DNA from: Janthinobacterium sp. 67
Lineage (GTDB): Bacteria; Pseudomonadota; Gammaproteobacteria; Burkholderiales; Burkholderiaceae_D
NCBI RefSeq assembly: GCF_002797895.1
Contig: NZ_PGES01000001.1
Coordinates: 4,216,001 to 4,280,000, forward strand
Length of the DNA: 64,000 nt
Direction: 5' to 3'
Numbering within the stretch: the stretch's first letter is position 1; each line of letters opens with the position of its first letter. Below the pieces are notes generated by a model. That model did not search any database, had not been told where the DNA came from, and saw nothing but the letters and a program-made list of their open reading frames with translations. Made by a program: the position numbers and the translations under genes. Of this stretch, positions 19,243 to 28,723 are shown in pieces.

Positions 19243-20754
19243 ATGAACAAAAAGATTCTGATTTTGTCCGTCTTCGTGGTCGCCTCCTGCGGCCTCGCGT
19301 ATGAACTGATCGCCGGCGCCATGTCTAGCTATCTGCTCGGCGACTCCATCCTGCAGTTTTCCACCATCATCGGCTGCTACCTGTTTGCCATGGGTGTGGG
19401 CGCTCACTTTTCAAAGTATGTAAAGGACGACGACGTGCTCTCGCGCTTCGTCGACATCGAGCTGGCCGTGGGCCTGATCGGCGGCCTGTCGGCCGCCATC
19501 CTGTTCATGACGTTTTCGTGGATGGCCGCGCCATTTCGCACCTTATTGTATGTGATGGTGTTCCTGATCGGCGCACTGGTCGGCATGGAAGTGCCGCTGG
19601 TGATGCGCGCCCTGAACTCGCGCCAGACGGAATTTTCCGAGCTGGTCAGCCGCGTGCTGACCTTCGATTACCTGGGCGCGCTGGCCGTCTCCCTGCTGTT
19701 CCCGCTGGTGCTGTCGCCGTACCTGGGCCTGGTGCGCACGGGCTTTCTGTTCGGCATGCTCAACGTGGGCGTGGGCCTGTGGACGATCTGGGTATTCCGC
19801 GCGGAGCTGAAGAACCTCACGGGGCGTTTGCTGCGCGCCTGCGCCGTGATGCTGCTGCTGATCGCCGGCTTTGCCATGTCGGACCGCATGGTGGCCTGGG
19901 GAGAACACGGCCTGTTCGGCGACGAGATCGTCTATTCCACCACCACGCCCTACCAGCGCCTGGTGATTACGCGCTGGAAGGACGATACGCGGCTGTACAT
20001 CAACGGCAATTTGCAGTTTTCTTCGCGCGACGAGTACCGCTATCACGAAGCGCTCGTGCACCCCGTGCTCGAGGCCTTGCCGTGGGCGCGCCGCGTGCTG
20101 GTGCTGGGTGGCGGCGATGGCCTGGCGCTGCGCGAAATCCTCCGTTATCCACAGATCGAACACGTCACCGTGGTCGACCTCGACCCGGCCATTACGGCCG
20201 CGTTCACCACGCGCCCGGAACTGGCAAAGCTGAATAAGGGCTCGTTCTCGGACAAGCGCGTCACCGTCGTCAATGCCGATGCGGCCGTCTGGCTGCGCAA
20301 CAGCGGCGACATGTTCGACGCGGCCATCGTCGACTTCCCCGATCCCTCCAGCTTCGCGCTCGGCAAACTGTACTCGGTGCCGTTCTACGACCTGGTGAAA
20401 AAGCACCTGGCCGCCAAGGGCCTGATGGTGGTGCAATCGACGTCGCCGTTCTTTGCCCCGCACGCCTACTGGACCATCAATTCGACCCTGCGCGAAGTGG
20501 GCATGCGCACCTGGCCCTACCACGCCTACGTACCCTCGTTCGGCGAATGGGGTTTTATTCTCGCTTCGCCCCAGCTCGACTACACACCGCCGACGAAATA
20601 CCGCCTGCCGATGCGCTACCTGAATGCGGACACCACGCGCGAGATGTTCATCTTCCCGCCCGACATGCAGCCGCTGCCGATGGCGCCGAATCGCCTGAAT
20701 ACCCAGTCGCTCGTGCATGAATTCGAGCAGGACTGGCGCCAGGTGATCCGCTGA
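19243..20754 (+). CDS. Membrane-anchored spermidine synthase-like aminopropyltransferase
   Basis: A 503-residue fusion. The first 215 residues hold about seven hydrophobic helices (LSVFVVASCGLAYELIAGAMSS onward), and the remainder is a spermidine synthase/SAM-methyltransferase fold. The nucleotide loop is GGGDGLALRE (G289-E297), the strand VVDLDPAI binds the ribose, and DFPDP stands where polyamine synthases have the catalytic Asp. YHEALVHP is also typical of SpeE. It probably transfers an aminopropyl group from decarboxylated SAM, made by SpeD in the adjacent operon, to an unknown acceptor at the membrane. The stop overlaps the next start (TGATG). Confidence 0.88.
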   Translation: MNKKILILSVFVVASCGLAYELIAGAMSSYLLGDSILQFSTIIGCYLFAMGVGAHFSKYVKDDDVLSRFVDIELAVGLIGGLSAAILFMTFSWMAAPFRTLLYVMVFLIGALVGMEVPLVMRALNSRQTEFSELVSRVLTFDYLGALAVSLLFPLVLSPYLGLVRTGFLFGMLNVGVGLWTIWVFRAELKNLTGRLLRACAVMLLLIAGFAMSDRMVAWGEHGLFGDEIVYSTTTPYQRLVITRWKDDTRLYINGNLQFSSRDEYRYHEALVHPVLEALPWARRVLVLGGGDGLALREILRYPQIEHVTVVDLDPAITAAFTTRPELAKLNKGSFSDKRVTVVNADAAVWLRNSGDMFDAAIVDFPDPSSFALGKLYSVPFYDLVKKHLAAKGLMVVQSTSPFFAPHAYWTINSTLREVGMRTWPYHAYVPSFGEWGFILASPQLDYTPPTKYRLPMRYLNADTTREMFIFPPDMQPLPMAPNRLNTQSLVHEFEQDWRQVIR

Positions 20755-22385
20755 TGCAGCGCCGCTCTTTCATGCTGTGGGCCGCCGGCGGCACCGCGGC
20801 GGCGGCCGTGGGCATCGGCAGCATCGCCGCGTATCTGCGCTGGCAGGAAATCACGCCGAAGGTGCTGTACCCGGGCCGCAGCGAGGGGCATTTTTTGCGC
20901 AAGCTGCTGCGCGAGCGCACGGCGCTGCCGGCGCCTTCGGCAACCGTCACGACGGACGTGGCCATCCTCGGCTCGGGTATCGCCGGCCTGACGGCCGCCT
21001 GGCGCCTGAACAAGCTGGGGCACAAGGATTTCCTCATGATCGATGGCCCGCAGCCGTATGGCAACGCGGCCGGCGGGCAGTTCGGCGACCTGGCTTATCC
21101 CACGGGTGGCCACTACCTGCCGCTGCCGTCGCCCGAATCGACCCATGTGCGCGAAATCCTGTTCGACCTGGGGATCATCGAGCGCGATCCGCAGGCGGAA
21201 AAACCATACTACGACGAGCGCTACATCCTGCACGCGCCGGAAGAGCGCTTGCTGTTCAACGGCCACTGGCAGGATGGCTTCATTCCCACCGAAGGCGTGC
21301 CGCCTGCGGAACTGGCGCAGCACGAGCGCTTCTTTGCCGAGGTGCGGCGTTTGCGCCAGGCGCATGGCAACGACGGCAAGCGTGTCTTCGTTTTTCCCAC
21401 CCTGGAATCGTCGCAAGACCCGGCCTGGCAGGCGCTCGACACCATCACGTTAAAACAGTGGATGGAGCGTGAAGGCTATACCTCGCCCACCCTGCACTGG
21501 TATCTGAATTACTGCTGCCGCGACGACTACGGCACGCGCTACGACCAGGTCTCGGCCTGGGCCGGCCTGCATTACTATTGCAGCCGCTGGGGACAGGCGG
21601 CGAACGCGGGCAACGGCGCCTGGCTGACCTGGCCGGGCGGCATGCAGCCGGTGGCCACGGCGATGGAGCAGGCGTCGGGCGTGCGGCGCAAGAGCGGCAC
21701 GGTGGTCTCCGTGCGGACGACGGAGCAGGGCGTCGAAGCGCTGTGCCTGGAACTGGTCGATGGCCAGCCGCGCACCTACCTGGTCAAGGCGCGCAAGGCC
21801 ATCTGCGCCATGCCGCTGTATGTCGCGGCGCGCGTGGTGGAGAATATCGCCAGCTATGGCTTTGATGCGAAGCGCGATACGCCCGCGTATGCGCCGTGGA
21901 TGGTGGCCAATTTCCTGCTTAAACGCTTTCCCGACGAATTGCCGCACGCGCCCCTGTGCTGGGACAACGTCGTGTACCAGGAACCGGGCCTGGGCTATGT
22001 CGTCTCGACCCACCAGGACATCCGCGTGCGCCCGCCCGAGAAAACCGTCTTCAGCGCCTACGTGGCCCTGTCCGACCGCACGCCGCAGCAAGCGCGCAAA
22101 TGGCTTGACACAGCCACGCCCGAAGAATTGCTGGCGCTGGCCAGCGTCGATTTGAAGACGGCGTACGGGCGCGATTTCGCCCGCTGCGTCGAGCGCGTCG
22201 ACATCACCGTGCGAGGCCACGCCATGGCCGCACCGTTACCGGGATTTCGCAGCAATGCGGGACTCAAAGCCTTGCGCGAGCACGACGGCGCGATTCTGTT
22301 CGCGCATGCCGATCTGTCGGGCTTTTCCGTATTTGAAGAGGCCGCGTGGTGGGGCGACAGGGCGGCGCGCCTGGCGATCACATAA
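20754..22385 (+). CDS. Tat-type FAD-dependent oxidoreductase, amine-oxidase-like
   Basis: A 543-residue protein. An N-terminal twin-arginine motif (MQRRSFMLWAAGG) and hydrophobic stretch suggest Tat export or a membrane anchor. The dinucleotide motif is GSGIAG at residues 73-78, followed by DGPQPYGNAAGG. The C-terminal FAD-binding region is HADLSGFSVFEEAAWWGDRAA. The architecture resembles flavin-containing monoamine/polyamine oxidases, so it may oxidise the product of the preceding gene. The substrate is not shown by the sequence. It overlaps the synthase gene by one base, so the two are translationally coupled. Confidence 0.82.
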   Translation: MQRRSFMLWAAGGTAAAAVGIGSIAAYLRWQEITPKVLYPGRSEGHFLRKLLRERTALPAPSATVTTDVAILGSGIAGLTAAWRLNKLGHKDFLMIDGPQPYGNAAGGQFGDLAYPTGGHYLPLPSPESTHVREILFDLGIIERDPQAEKPYYDERYILHAPEERLLFNGHWQDGFIPTEGVPPAELAQHERFFAEVRRLRQAHGNDGKRVFVFPTLESSQDPAWQALDTITLKQWMEREGYTSPTLHWYLNYCCRDDYGTRYDQVSAWAGLHYYCSRWGQAANAGNGAWLTWPGGMQPVATAMEQASGVRRKSGTVVSVRTTEQGVEALCLELVDGQPRTYLVKARKAICAMPLYVAARVVENIASYGFDAKRDTPAYAPWMVANFLLKRFPDELPHAPLCWDNVVYQEPGLGYVVSTHQDIRVRPPEKTVFSAYVALSDRTPQQARKWLDTATPEELLALASVDLKTAYGRDFARCVERVDITVRGHAMAAPLPGFRSNAGLKALREHDGAILFAHADLSGFSVFEEAAWWGDRAARLAIT

Positions 22386-22388
22386 ATG

Positions 22389-22413
22389 AAAAAGGCCGGC
22401 GCAAGCGCCGGCC
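22389..22413 (-). terminator. Rho-independent terminator of the gguB transcript
   Basis: On the minus strand: GGCCGGCGC, loop TT, GCGCCGGCC then TTTTT. It lies 40 bases beyond the permease stop codon. On the plus strand it lacks a T-run, so it is a weak stop for the oxidoreductase gene. Confidence 0.85.
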
Positions 22414-22453
22414 AGAGCCCCCTAAGGCTCGAACCTGTACTTCCTTGTTCTTC

Positions 22454-23671
22454 TCATTTATTTTTATTAATGACGTCGATGAAGACGGCCGCCAGCAGCA
22501 CCAGGCCCTTGATCACTTGCTGATAGTCGATGCCGATGCCCATGATGGACATGCCGTTGTTCATCACGCCCATGATGAAGGCGCCGATGACGGCTCCCAT
22601 CACCTTGCCCACGCCGCCCGACGCCGAGGCGCCGCCGATGAAGCAGGCGGCGATCACGTCCAGCTCGAAACCCGTACCGGCCTTCGGCGTGGCCGTGTTC
22701 AGGCGCGCCGCGAAGATCAGGCCGGCCAGCGCGGCCAGCATGCCCATGTTGACGAAGGTGTAGAAGCTGACCCGTTCCGTCTTGATGCCGGACAGCCGCG
22801 CCGCCTTCTCGTTGCCGCCCACGGCATACACGCGGCGGCCCAGCACGGTGCGGTTGGTAATGAAGGTGTAGGCGACGATGAGCAGCGACATCACGGCCAG
22901 CACGTTGGGGAAGCCGCGGTACGACGCCAGCAGATAGCTGAAATACACCATCACGGCGGCGAAGACCGCGTTTTTCAGCAGGAAGAAGGCGCGCGGCTCG
23001 TTTTCCATGCCGTGCTTCAGTTGCTTGGCGCGGCTGCGCAGCGAGGTGAAGATCAGCGCCGCGGCGGCGATCACGCCCAACAGCAGCGAAAAGCCGCGCA
23101 GGTTTTCGCCGCCGAACGGGTCGGGCAGGAAGCCCGAGCTGAGCATCTGGAAGCCTTCAGGGAAGGGGCCGACCGACTGGCCTGCCAGCAGCGCCAGGGT
23201 CAGGCCCTTGAAGACCAGCATGCCGGCCAGGGTGACGATGAAGGACGGGATTTTGAAGAAGGCGACGAAATAGCCTTGCGCGCCGCCGATGACGGCGCCG
23301 GCCAGCAGGCAGAGGATGCTGGCGGCGACAAAATTCATGTTGTAGTTGACGATCAGGACGGCCGCCAGCGCGCCGACGAAGCCGACCACCGAGCCGACGG
23401 ACAAATCGATATGGCCGGCCACGATCACCATCAGCATGCCCAGCGCCATGATGACGATGTAGCTGTTTTGCAGCACCAGGTTGGTCAGGTTCAGCGGCTG
23501 CATCAGGGTGCCGTCGGTCATGTACTGGAAAAAGCCCATGATGACGATCAGCGAGAGCAGCATGCCGTAGTCGCGCATATTGTTCTTCAAAAAGCCGGCA
23601 TAGCTTTTCGCTTGCGGCGCGGCCGCTGGCGCTGCTGCTGCCGGCGCGCCTGCTGTCAGTTTATTGTCCAT
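22454..23671 (-). CDS. gguB: Multiple-sugar ABC transporter permease (GguB/MmsB-like)
   Basis: A 405-residue CUT2-family permease with about ten helices. The GHIDLSVGS segment and [33 protein letters not shown] are signatures of RbsC/XylH/GguB proteins. A low-complexity Ala/Pro N-terminus ([14 protein letters not shown]) precedes the first helix. It pairs with the upstream ATPase (11-base overlap of coding regions) and the ChvE-type binding protein. Expected substrates from family knowledge are monosaccharides such as glucose, galactose, arabinose and xylose. Confidence 0.9.
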   Translation of the reverse strand: MDNKLTAGAPAAAAPAAAPQAKSYAGFLKNNMRDYGMLLSLIVIMGFFQYMTDGTLMQPLNLTNLVLQNSYIVIMALGMLMVIVAGHIDLSVGSVVGFVGALAAVLIVNYNMNFVAASILCLLAGAVIGGAQGYFVAFFKIPSFIVTLAGMLVFKGLTLALLAGQSVGPFPEGFQMLSSGFLPDPFGGENLRGFSLLLGVIAAAALIFTSLRSRAKQLKHGMENEPRAFFLLKNAVFAAVMVYFSYLLASYRGFPNVLAVMSLLIVAYTFITNRTVLGRRVYAVGGNEKAARLSGIKTERVSFYTFVNMGMLAALAGLIFAARLNTATPKAGTGFELDVIAACFIGGASASGGVGKVMGAVIGAFIMGVMNNGMSIMGIGIDYQQVIKGLVLLAAVFIDVINKNK

Positions 23672-25202
23672 TGTTTTCTCCGTGTGTAACGATCGCGCGC
23701 ATGATTCGCTCCTGCGATGCTTCTGCCGCGCTCAGTTCTGCCGCGAAGCGGCCTTCGTTCATGACATAGATCCGGTCGCACATGCCCAGCAATTCCGGCA
23801 TTTCCGACGAGATCATGATGATGCATTTGCCTTCGGCGGCCAGGTCGCTGATGATGCTGTAGATCTCGTATTTGGCGCCCACGTCGATGCCGCGGCTCGG
23901 TTCATCGAGGATCAGCACGTCGGGGCGCGAAAACAGCCACTTCGCCAGCACCACTTTCTGCTGGTTGCCGCCCGACAGATTGACCACCTTCTGCGCCACG
24001 CTCGAGCAGCGGGTCTTGAGCTTGCGGCGGAAATCCTCGGCCACGCTGAATTCACGCTGCTCGTCGATTACCATGTGCCTGGAAATCGCATCGAGGTTGG
24101 CCAGGCTGGTGTTCTTCTGGATGTCTTCCTCGAGGATCAGGCCCAGGCCCTTGCGGTCTTCCGTCACGTACGCGAGGCCATGGGCGATCGCCTTGCCGAT
24201 GGTGCTGACGTCGATCTCCTGGCCATTCTTGAGTACCGTGCCGCTGATGCGCTGGCCGTAGGCGCGGCCGAAAATGCTCATCGCCAGTTCCGTGCGTCCG
24301 GAGCCCATCAAACCGGCGATGCCGATGATCTCTCCCTTTTTGGCATGCATGTTGATGCCCTTGATGACGGGGCGGTCGGCATGCTCGGGATGGAAGACGC
24401 GCCAGTCGCGCACTTCGAAAATGGTCTCGCCGATGGTGGGCGTGCGCGGCGGATAGCGGTCGGCCATTTCGCGTCCGACCATTTTTTCGATGATGCGGTC
24501 TTCGCTGACGGGTTCCACGCGGCAGTCGAAACTGTCGACCGTGTTCCCGTCGCGCAGCACCGTGATGGCATCGGCGACTCTTGAAATTTCATTGAGCTTG
24601 TGCGAAATCAGGATCGAAGCGATGCCCTGCGCTTTCAGGCCCAGCAGCAGGTCGAGCAGGGCCGCGCTGTCGCTTTCGTTCAAGCTGGCCGTCGGCTCGT
24701 CGAGGATCAGCAGCTTGACGTCCTTGCACAGCGCCTTGGCGATCTCGATCAGCTGCTGCTTGCCCACGCCCAGGTTGGTGATCAGGGTGTCCGGGGACTC
24801 TTTCAGGCCGACTTTGTGCAGCAGTTCGCGCGTCTTGCTTTGCGCGTATTCCCAGTCGATGACGCCCATGCTGGACGGTTCGTTGCCGAGAAAGATATTC
24901 TCGGCGATCGACAGCTGGGGCACGAGTGCCAGTTCCTGGTGGATGATGATGATGCCGATTTCTTCGCTGTCCTTGATGCCGCGGAAGTGCCGCGTCTGGC
25001 CCAGGTAATCGATGTCGCCCGTATAGCTGCCATGGCCGTAGACGCCGCTGAGCACTTTCATCAGGGTCGATTTGCCGGCGCCGTTTTCGCCCACGATGGC
25101 GTGGATCTCGCCGCTGCGTACCCGCAGGTTGACATTGTCGAGCGCAACGACGCCCGGGAATGTTTTGCGTATCCCGCGCATTTCCAGGATAGTGTTCGTC
25201 AT
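23661..25202 (-). CDS. gguA: Multiple-sugar ABC transporter ATP-binding protein (GguA/MmsA-like)
   Basis: A 513-residue tandem ABC ATPase of the CUT2 type. The first domain has GENGAGKST and LDEPTAS. The second has the degenerate P-loop [10 protein letters not shown], an [15 protein letters not shown] signature and [11 protein letters not shown]. This asymmetry is normal for RbsA/XylG-type proteins. It energises uptake through GguB. It follows chvE after a 113-base gap containing a hairpin. Confidence 0.93.
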   Translation of the reverse strand: MTNTILEMRGIRKTFPGVVALDNVNLRVRSGEIHAIVGENGAGKSTLMKVLSGVYGHGSYTGDIDYLGQTRHFRGIKDSEEIGIIIIHQELALVPQLSIAENIFLGNEPSSMGVIDWEYAQSKTRELLHKVGLKESPDTLITNLGVGKQQLIEIAKALCKDVKLLILDEPTASLNESDSAALLDLLLGLKAQGIASILISHKLNEISRVADAITVLRDGNTVDSFDCRVEPVSEDRIIEKMVGREMADRYPPRTPTIGETIFEVRDWRVFHPEHADRPVIKGINMHAKKGEIIGIAGLMGSGRTELAMSIFGRAYGQRISGTVLKNGQEIDVSTIGKAIAHGLAYVTEDRKGLGLILEEDIQKNTSLANLDAISRHMVIDEQREFSVAEDFRRKLKTRCSSVAQKVVNLSGGNQQKVVLAKWLFSRPDVLILDEPSRGIDVGAKYEIYSIISDLAAEGKCIIMISSEMPELLGMCDRIYVMNEGRFAAELSAAEASQERIMRAIVTHGENNGQ

Positions 25203-25277
25203 ATAACCTCTCTGGCACGGCCGCGCTGGTCGGCATCGGTCGTGCGGCAGTCTTGTTCTTGATCGTGCGTGAAGCGA

Positions 25278-25300
25278 AAGGCCCGGTAGCGCCGGGCCTT
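25278..25300 (-). terminator. Intercistronic hairpin chvE-gguA
   Basis: A perfect nine-base stem AAGGCCCGG / CCGGGCCTT with a 5-base loop, 15 bases past the chvE stop. Only three T follow on the minus strand, so it is likely a partial terminator or 3' stabiliser giving more binding protein than ATPase, as in many ABC operons. Confidence 0.65.
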
Positions 25301-25315
25301 CAGTACCGTGGATGC

Positions 25316-26392
25316 TTATTTCACTTGCGCTTCCGTGTAGTAGCCGCTGCCGGTGACGAGCACCTGCTTCCAGTTCGCCTTGTCGACGGTGACCGGTTTC
25401 AACAGGTAGGACGGCACGACTTTCACGCCGTTGTTATAGGTCTTGGTATCGTTGACGGTCGGCGTCTTGCCGCTCATCATCGCGTCGACCATGTTGGCCG
25501 TGACCTTGGCCAGTTCGCGCGTGTCCTTGAACACGGTCGATGCCTGTTCGCCGCGGATGATCGATTTCACCGACGGGATTTCCGCATCCTGGCCCGTCAC
25601 GACGGGGAACGGCTGCTTCGGCGTGCCGTAGCCGACGCCCTTGAGCGAGGACAGGATGCCGATGCTCAAGCCGTCATATGGCGACAGCACGGCGTCGACG
25701 CGCGCATTGCCGTAGTAGGCGCTGAGCAGGTTGTCCATGCGGGCTTGCGCCACGGCGCCATCCCAGCGCAGGGTGGCGACCTTTTCCATGCCCATCTGCT
25801 TCGAGCGCACCACCAGCTTGCCGCTGTCGATGTAGGGTTTCAGCACCGACAGCGCGCCGTTGTAGAAGAAGTGCGCATTGTTGTCGTCGGCCGAGCCGCC
25901 GAACAGTTCGATATTGAACGGGCCTTTGCCTTCTTTCAGCTTCAGCGCCGATTCGATATAGCCCGCCTGCAGTACGCCGACCTGGAAGTTGTCGAAGGTG
26001 GCGTAGTAATCGATGTTCTTCGTGCCGCGGATCAGACGGTCATACGAAATGACCTTGATGCCCTTGTCGGCCGCCTTTTGCAGCACGTTCGACAAGGTGG
26101 TGCCGTCGATGGCGGCGATCACCAGCACCTTGGCGCCCTTGGTGATCATGTTTTCCACCTGCGCCAGCTGGTTCGGGATATCGTCGTCGGCAAACTGCAA
26201 GTCCGTCTTGTAGCCGCGCTCCTTGAATACCTTGACCATGTTGTCGCCGTCGGCGATCCAGCGCATGGACGATTTGGTTGGCATCGAGATGCCGATCGCG
26301 CCCTTGTCTGCGGCGCTTGCCACGGGCATTACCGCCATGCCGGAGATGGCCAGCGCCAGGCTCGCGGTCAGCATTTTCATTGTTGTTTTCAT
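25316..26392 (-). CDS. chvE: Periplasmic monosaccharide-binding protein (ChvE-like)
   Basis: A 358-residue protein with a Sec signal peptide ([28 protein letters not shown]) and a periplasmic-binding type 1 fold. Segments [45 protein letters not shown] and [17 protein letters not shown] are close to ChvE/MmsE proteins, which bind several aldoses. It delivers sugar to GguAB. Its promoter faces the xylX promoter across a 375-base region with paired dyads, suggesting shared sugar-dependent control. Confidence 0.92.
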   Translation of the reverse strand: MKTTMKMLTASLALAISGMAVMPVASAADKGAIGISMPTKSSMRWIADGDNMVKVFKERGYKTDLQFADDDIPNQLAQVENMITKGAKVLVIAAIDGTTLSNVLQKAADKGIKVISYDRLIRGTKNIDYYATFDNFQVGVLQAGYIESALKLKEGKGPFNIELFGGSADDNNAHFFYNGALSVLKPYIDSGKLVVRSKQMGMEKVATLRWDGAVAQARMDNLLSAYYGNARVDAVLSPYDGLSIGILSSLKGVGYGTPKQPFPVVTGQDAEIPSVKSIIRGEQASTVFKDTRELAKVTANMVDAMMSGKTPTVNDTKTYNNGVKVVPSYLLKPVTVDKANWKQVLVTGSGYYTEAQVK

Positions 26393-26767
26393 TTCAGGTC
26401 TCCACCGTCTTCGATAGTTGAATGTGCCAGGGCCGTCGTCCAGTGGGCGGGCTCCGTGCGAATGGCCGATTGCAGGCCACGGCTGATACTAGTTTGTCCA
26501 TCCATCCCTCACCAATCACTTTTTTCGCATTGGTGATATCCAAAACGATATCGATGGGTCAATTGATGCAATGCGCCATGGCGCGCCTTGCCGCCTGCGC
26601 ACAGAGCGGAAACGGGGGCCCGGCGGCGGCTTTTTTTGGTGCGCTGCAATACCAATAATCATCATTCAATTTGGTGATTTTCGTAATTGCGGCGATACAG
26701 GGCGGCGCGCAGAATCGGTCCGAACTTGAAGACCCGCCATCCCGTCACGATCTTTTGAAAGCTTGCC
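26393..26767. promoter_or_regulatory. Divergent control region chvE / xylX with two ACCAA-TTGGT dyads
   Basis: This 375-base gap contains no gene that I can support. Two similar inverted repeats stand out: ACCAATCAC...ATTGGTGAT (26511-26537) and ACCAATAAT...TTTGGTGAT (26651-26678). Each places ACCAA and TTGGT about 24-25 bases end to end, and the two dyads are 140 bases apart. A further GATATC-N6-GATATC pair lies next to the first. They are plausible binding sites for an AraC-type protein such as the XylR encoded at 34.6 kb. The binding protein is an inference. Confidence 0.55.
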
Positions 26768-27928
26768 ATGCAGCCGATTTCCCCCACTTCCCTGTTGCCC
26801 GCCGACCTGGCGCAGGCCCTTCTTGTCGGCCGCATCTGGCGTGACGGCCCCTGCGTCGTCGCCGTGCGCGGCGGCGAAGTGGTCGACATCACGCAGACGG
26901 TAGCGACGGTGGCCGAGCTGTTCGAGCGCAGCGATGCGCTCGAGATCGTCCGCCATGCGCCCGGCATTGCGCTCGGCCCCGTGCAAACGCTGCTGGAGCA
27001 GGCGCTGGCCGCGCCGGCCGGCGAGCCGCTGCTGCTGGCGCCGTGCGACCTGCAGGCCGTCAAGGCCTGCGGCGTGACTTTCGCCGTCAGCCTGCTCGAA
27101 CGGGTGATCGAGGAACAGGCGGGTGGCGACGCGGCGCGCGCGGCCAGCCTGCGCACCGCCCTGCAAATGACCCTGGGCGGCGACTTGTCGGCATTGAAGC
27201 CGGGCTCGGACGCGGCGCAGCGCCTGAAACAGCAGTTGCAGCAGCGCGGCGCCTGGTCGCAATACATGGAAGTGGGCATCGGCCCCGATGCGGAAGTGTT
27301 TACCAAGGCGCAGCCGATGTCGTCGGTGGGCTGCGGCGCGCAAGTGGGCTTGTTGCCATCGTCCGCCTGGAACAACCCGGAGCCCGAGATCGTCCTGGCC
27401 GTCAACAGCCGCGGCGAAGTGCTGGGGGCGACCCTGGGCAACGACGTCAACCTGCGCGACATCGAAGGGCGCAGCGCCCTCTTGCTGGGCAAGGCCAAGG
27501 ACAACAACGGCTCCTGCGCCATCGGCCCCTTCATCCGCCTGTTCGACGAGCACTTCACGCTCGACACCGTGCGCGAGGCGGAAGTGTCGCTGCTGATCGA
27601 AGGCGCGGACGACGATTTCGTGCTCGAAGGCGCCAGCTTCATGCGTGAAATCAGCCGCGACCCGCTCGACCTGGTGCGCCAGACTGCCGGCCAGTACCAC
27701 CAGTATCCGGACGGCTTCATGCTGTTCCTGGGGACCATGTTCTCGCCCGTGAAGGACCGCGGCGCGCAGGGCGGCGGTTTTACGCACCACCTGGGCGACA
27801 GGGTGACGATTGCCAGCGCCGCGCTGGGCGCGCTGGTCAACGAAGTACAGCGCTGCGATGCGATTGCCCCCTGGACGTTCGGCGTGCGCGCGCTGTACCA
27901 GAACCTGGCGCAACGCGGCTTGCTTTGA
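26768..27928 (+). CDS. xylX: 2-keto-3-deoxy-D-xylonate dehydratase (fumarylacetoacetate hydrolase family)
   Basis: A 386-residue FAH-family enzyme. The metal ligands lie in the PEPEIVLAV segment and the acidic EGRSALLLGKAKDNNGS region. The length and sequence fit the Caulobacter XylX type, which turns 2-keto-3-deoxy-pentonate into alpha-ketoglutarate semialdehyde in the Weimberg pathway. A related role on 2-keto-3-deoxy-L-arabonate is possible. It heads the xylX-xylB-xylD gene string, all within 35 bases of each other. Confidence 0.82.
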   Translation: MQPISPTSLLPADLAQALLVGRIWRDGPCVVAVRGGEVVDITQTVATVAELFERSDALEIVRHAPGIALGPVQTLLEQALAAPAGEPLLLAPCDLQAVKACGVTFAVSLLERVIEEQAGGDAARAASLRTALQMTLGGDLSALKPGSDAAQRLKQQLQQRGAWSQYMEVGIGPDAEVFTKAQPMSSVGCGAQVGLLPSSAWNNPEPEIVLAVNSRGEVLGATLGNDVNLRDIEGRSALLLGKAKDNNGSCAIGPFIRLFDEHFTLDTVREAEVSLLIEGADDDFVLEGASFMREISRDPLDLVRQTAGQYHQYPDGFMLFLGTMFSPVKDRGAQGGGFTHHLGDRVTIASAALGALVNEVQRCDAIAPWTFGVRALYQNLAQRGLL

Positions 27929-27955
27929 TCCGATTATTTTAAAAAGAGAGACACC

Positions 27956-28723
27956 ATGCAGCATGCAACTTACCCTAGCCTGGCCGGCAAGCGCGTCGTC
28001 ATCACGGGCGGCGGCACCGGCATCGGCGTAGCCATCGTCGAGGCGTTCGCGCGCCAGGGCGCCCACGTCACCTTTCTCGACATCGCCCGCGAGGCGTCGC
28101 TGGCGCTGCAGGACAAGCTGGCCCACCTGCCGCAGCCGCCCGTTTTCCGCTATTGCGACCTGACGGACCTGGCCGCCCTGGCCGCCACCTTCGCCGAGAT
28201 CGCACACAGCGCGGGCGCCACGGATATCCTCATCAACAATGCGGCCAATGACGACCGCCACGAACTGCAGGACGTCACGCCCGCCTACTGGGACGAGCGC
28301 ATGGCCGTCAACCTGCGCCACCAGTATTTCTGCGCCCAGGCCGTGGCGCCCGCCATGCGCGCCAAGGGCAGCGGCGTGATCCTCAACCTGGGGTCGATTT
28401 CCTGGCACCTGGCGCAAGCGCGCCTGTCGATCTACATGACGGCCAAAGCCGGCATCGAGGGCCTGACCCGCGGCCTGGCGCGCGACCTGGGCGTCGACGG
28501 CATCCGCGTCAACTGCATCATTCCCGGCGCCGTGCGCACGCCGCGCCAGGAAAAACTGTGGCATACGCCGGAAGCGGAAGCCGTAATCCTGCAGGGCCAA
28601 TGCCTGCAGCTGCGCGTGGAGCCGGAAGACGTGGCGGCGCTGGCGCTGTTCCTCGCGTCGGACAACGCGGCCAAGTGCGCGGGACGCGAATACTACGTCG
28701 ACGCAGGCTGGTACGGCGCATGA
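27956..28723 (+). CDS. xylB: D-xylose 1-dehydrogenase, SDR family
   Basis: A 255-residue short-chain dehydrogenase. The cofactor loop is TGGGTGIG and the catalytic set is Ser in GSISWHL with YMTAK. NNAANDDRH, YWDERMAVNLRHQYFCAQAVAP and the C-terminal REYYVDAGW match the Caulobacter XylB pattern closely. It oxidises D-xylose to D-xylonolactone with NAD+. A strong AAAGAGAGA site precedes it. It overlaps xylD by four bases (ATGA). This xylB is not the xylulokinase of enteric bacteria. Confidence 0.9.
   Translation: MQHATYPSLAGKRVVITGGGTGIGVAIVEAFARQGAHVTFLDIAREASLALQDKLAHLPQPPVFRYCDLTDLAALAATFAEIAHSAGATDILINNAANDDRHELQDVTPAYWDERMAVNLRHQYFCAQAVAPAMRAKGSGVILNLGSISWHLAQARLSIYMTAKAGIEGLTRGLARDLGVDGIRVNCIIPGAVRTPRQEKLWHTPEAEAVILQGQCLQLRVEPEDVAALALFLASDNAAKCAGREYYVDAGWYGA

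Noticed and set aside
14538..20160. Single TTATCCACA matches inside rsgA and the spermidine synthase-like gene (possible DnaA boxes)
   Set aside because: Isolated, intragenic and far apart; no cluster or AT-rich unwinding region beside them, so not an origin.
26666..28600. 644-codon minus-strand frame over xylX and xylB
   Set aside because: The translation is His/Arg/Gln/Ala-rich with no domain, typical of antisense reading; xylX and xylB are clear on the plus strand.
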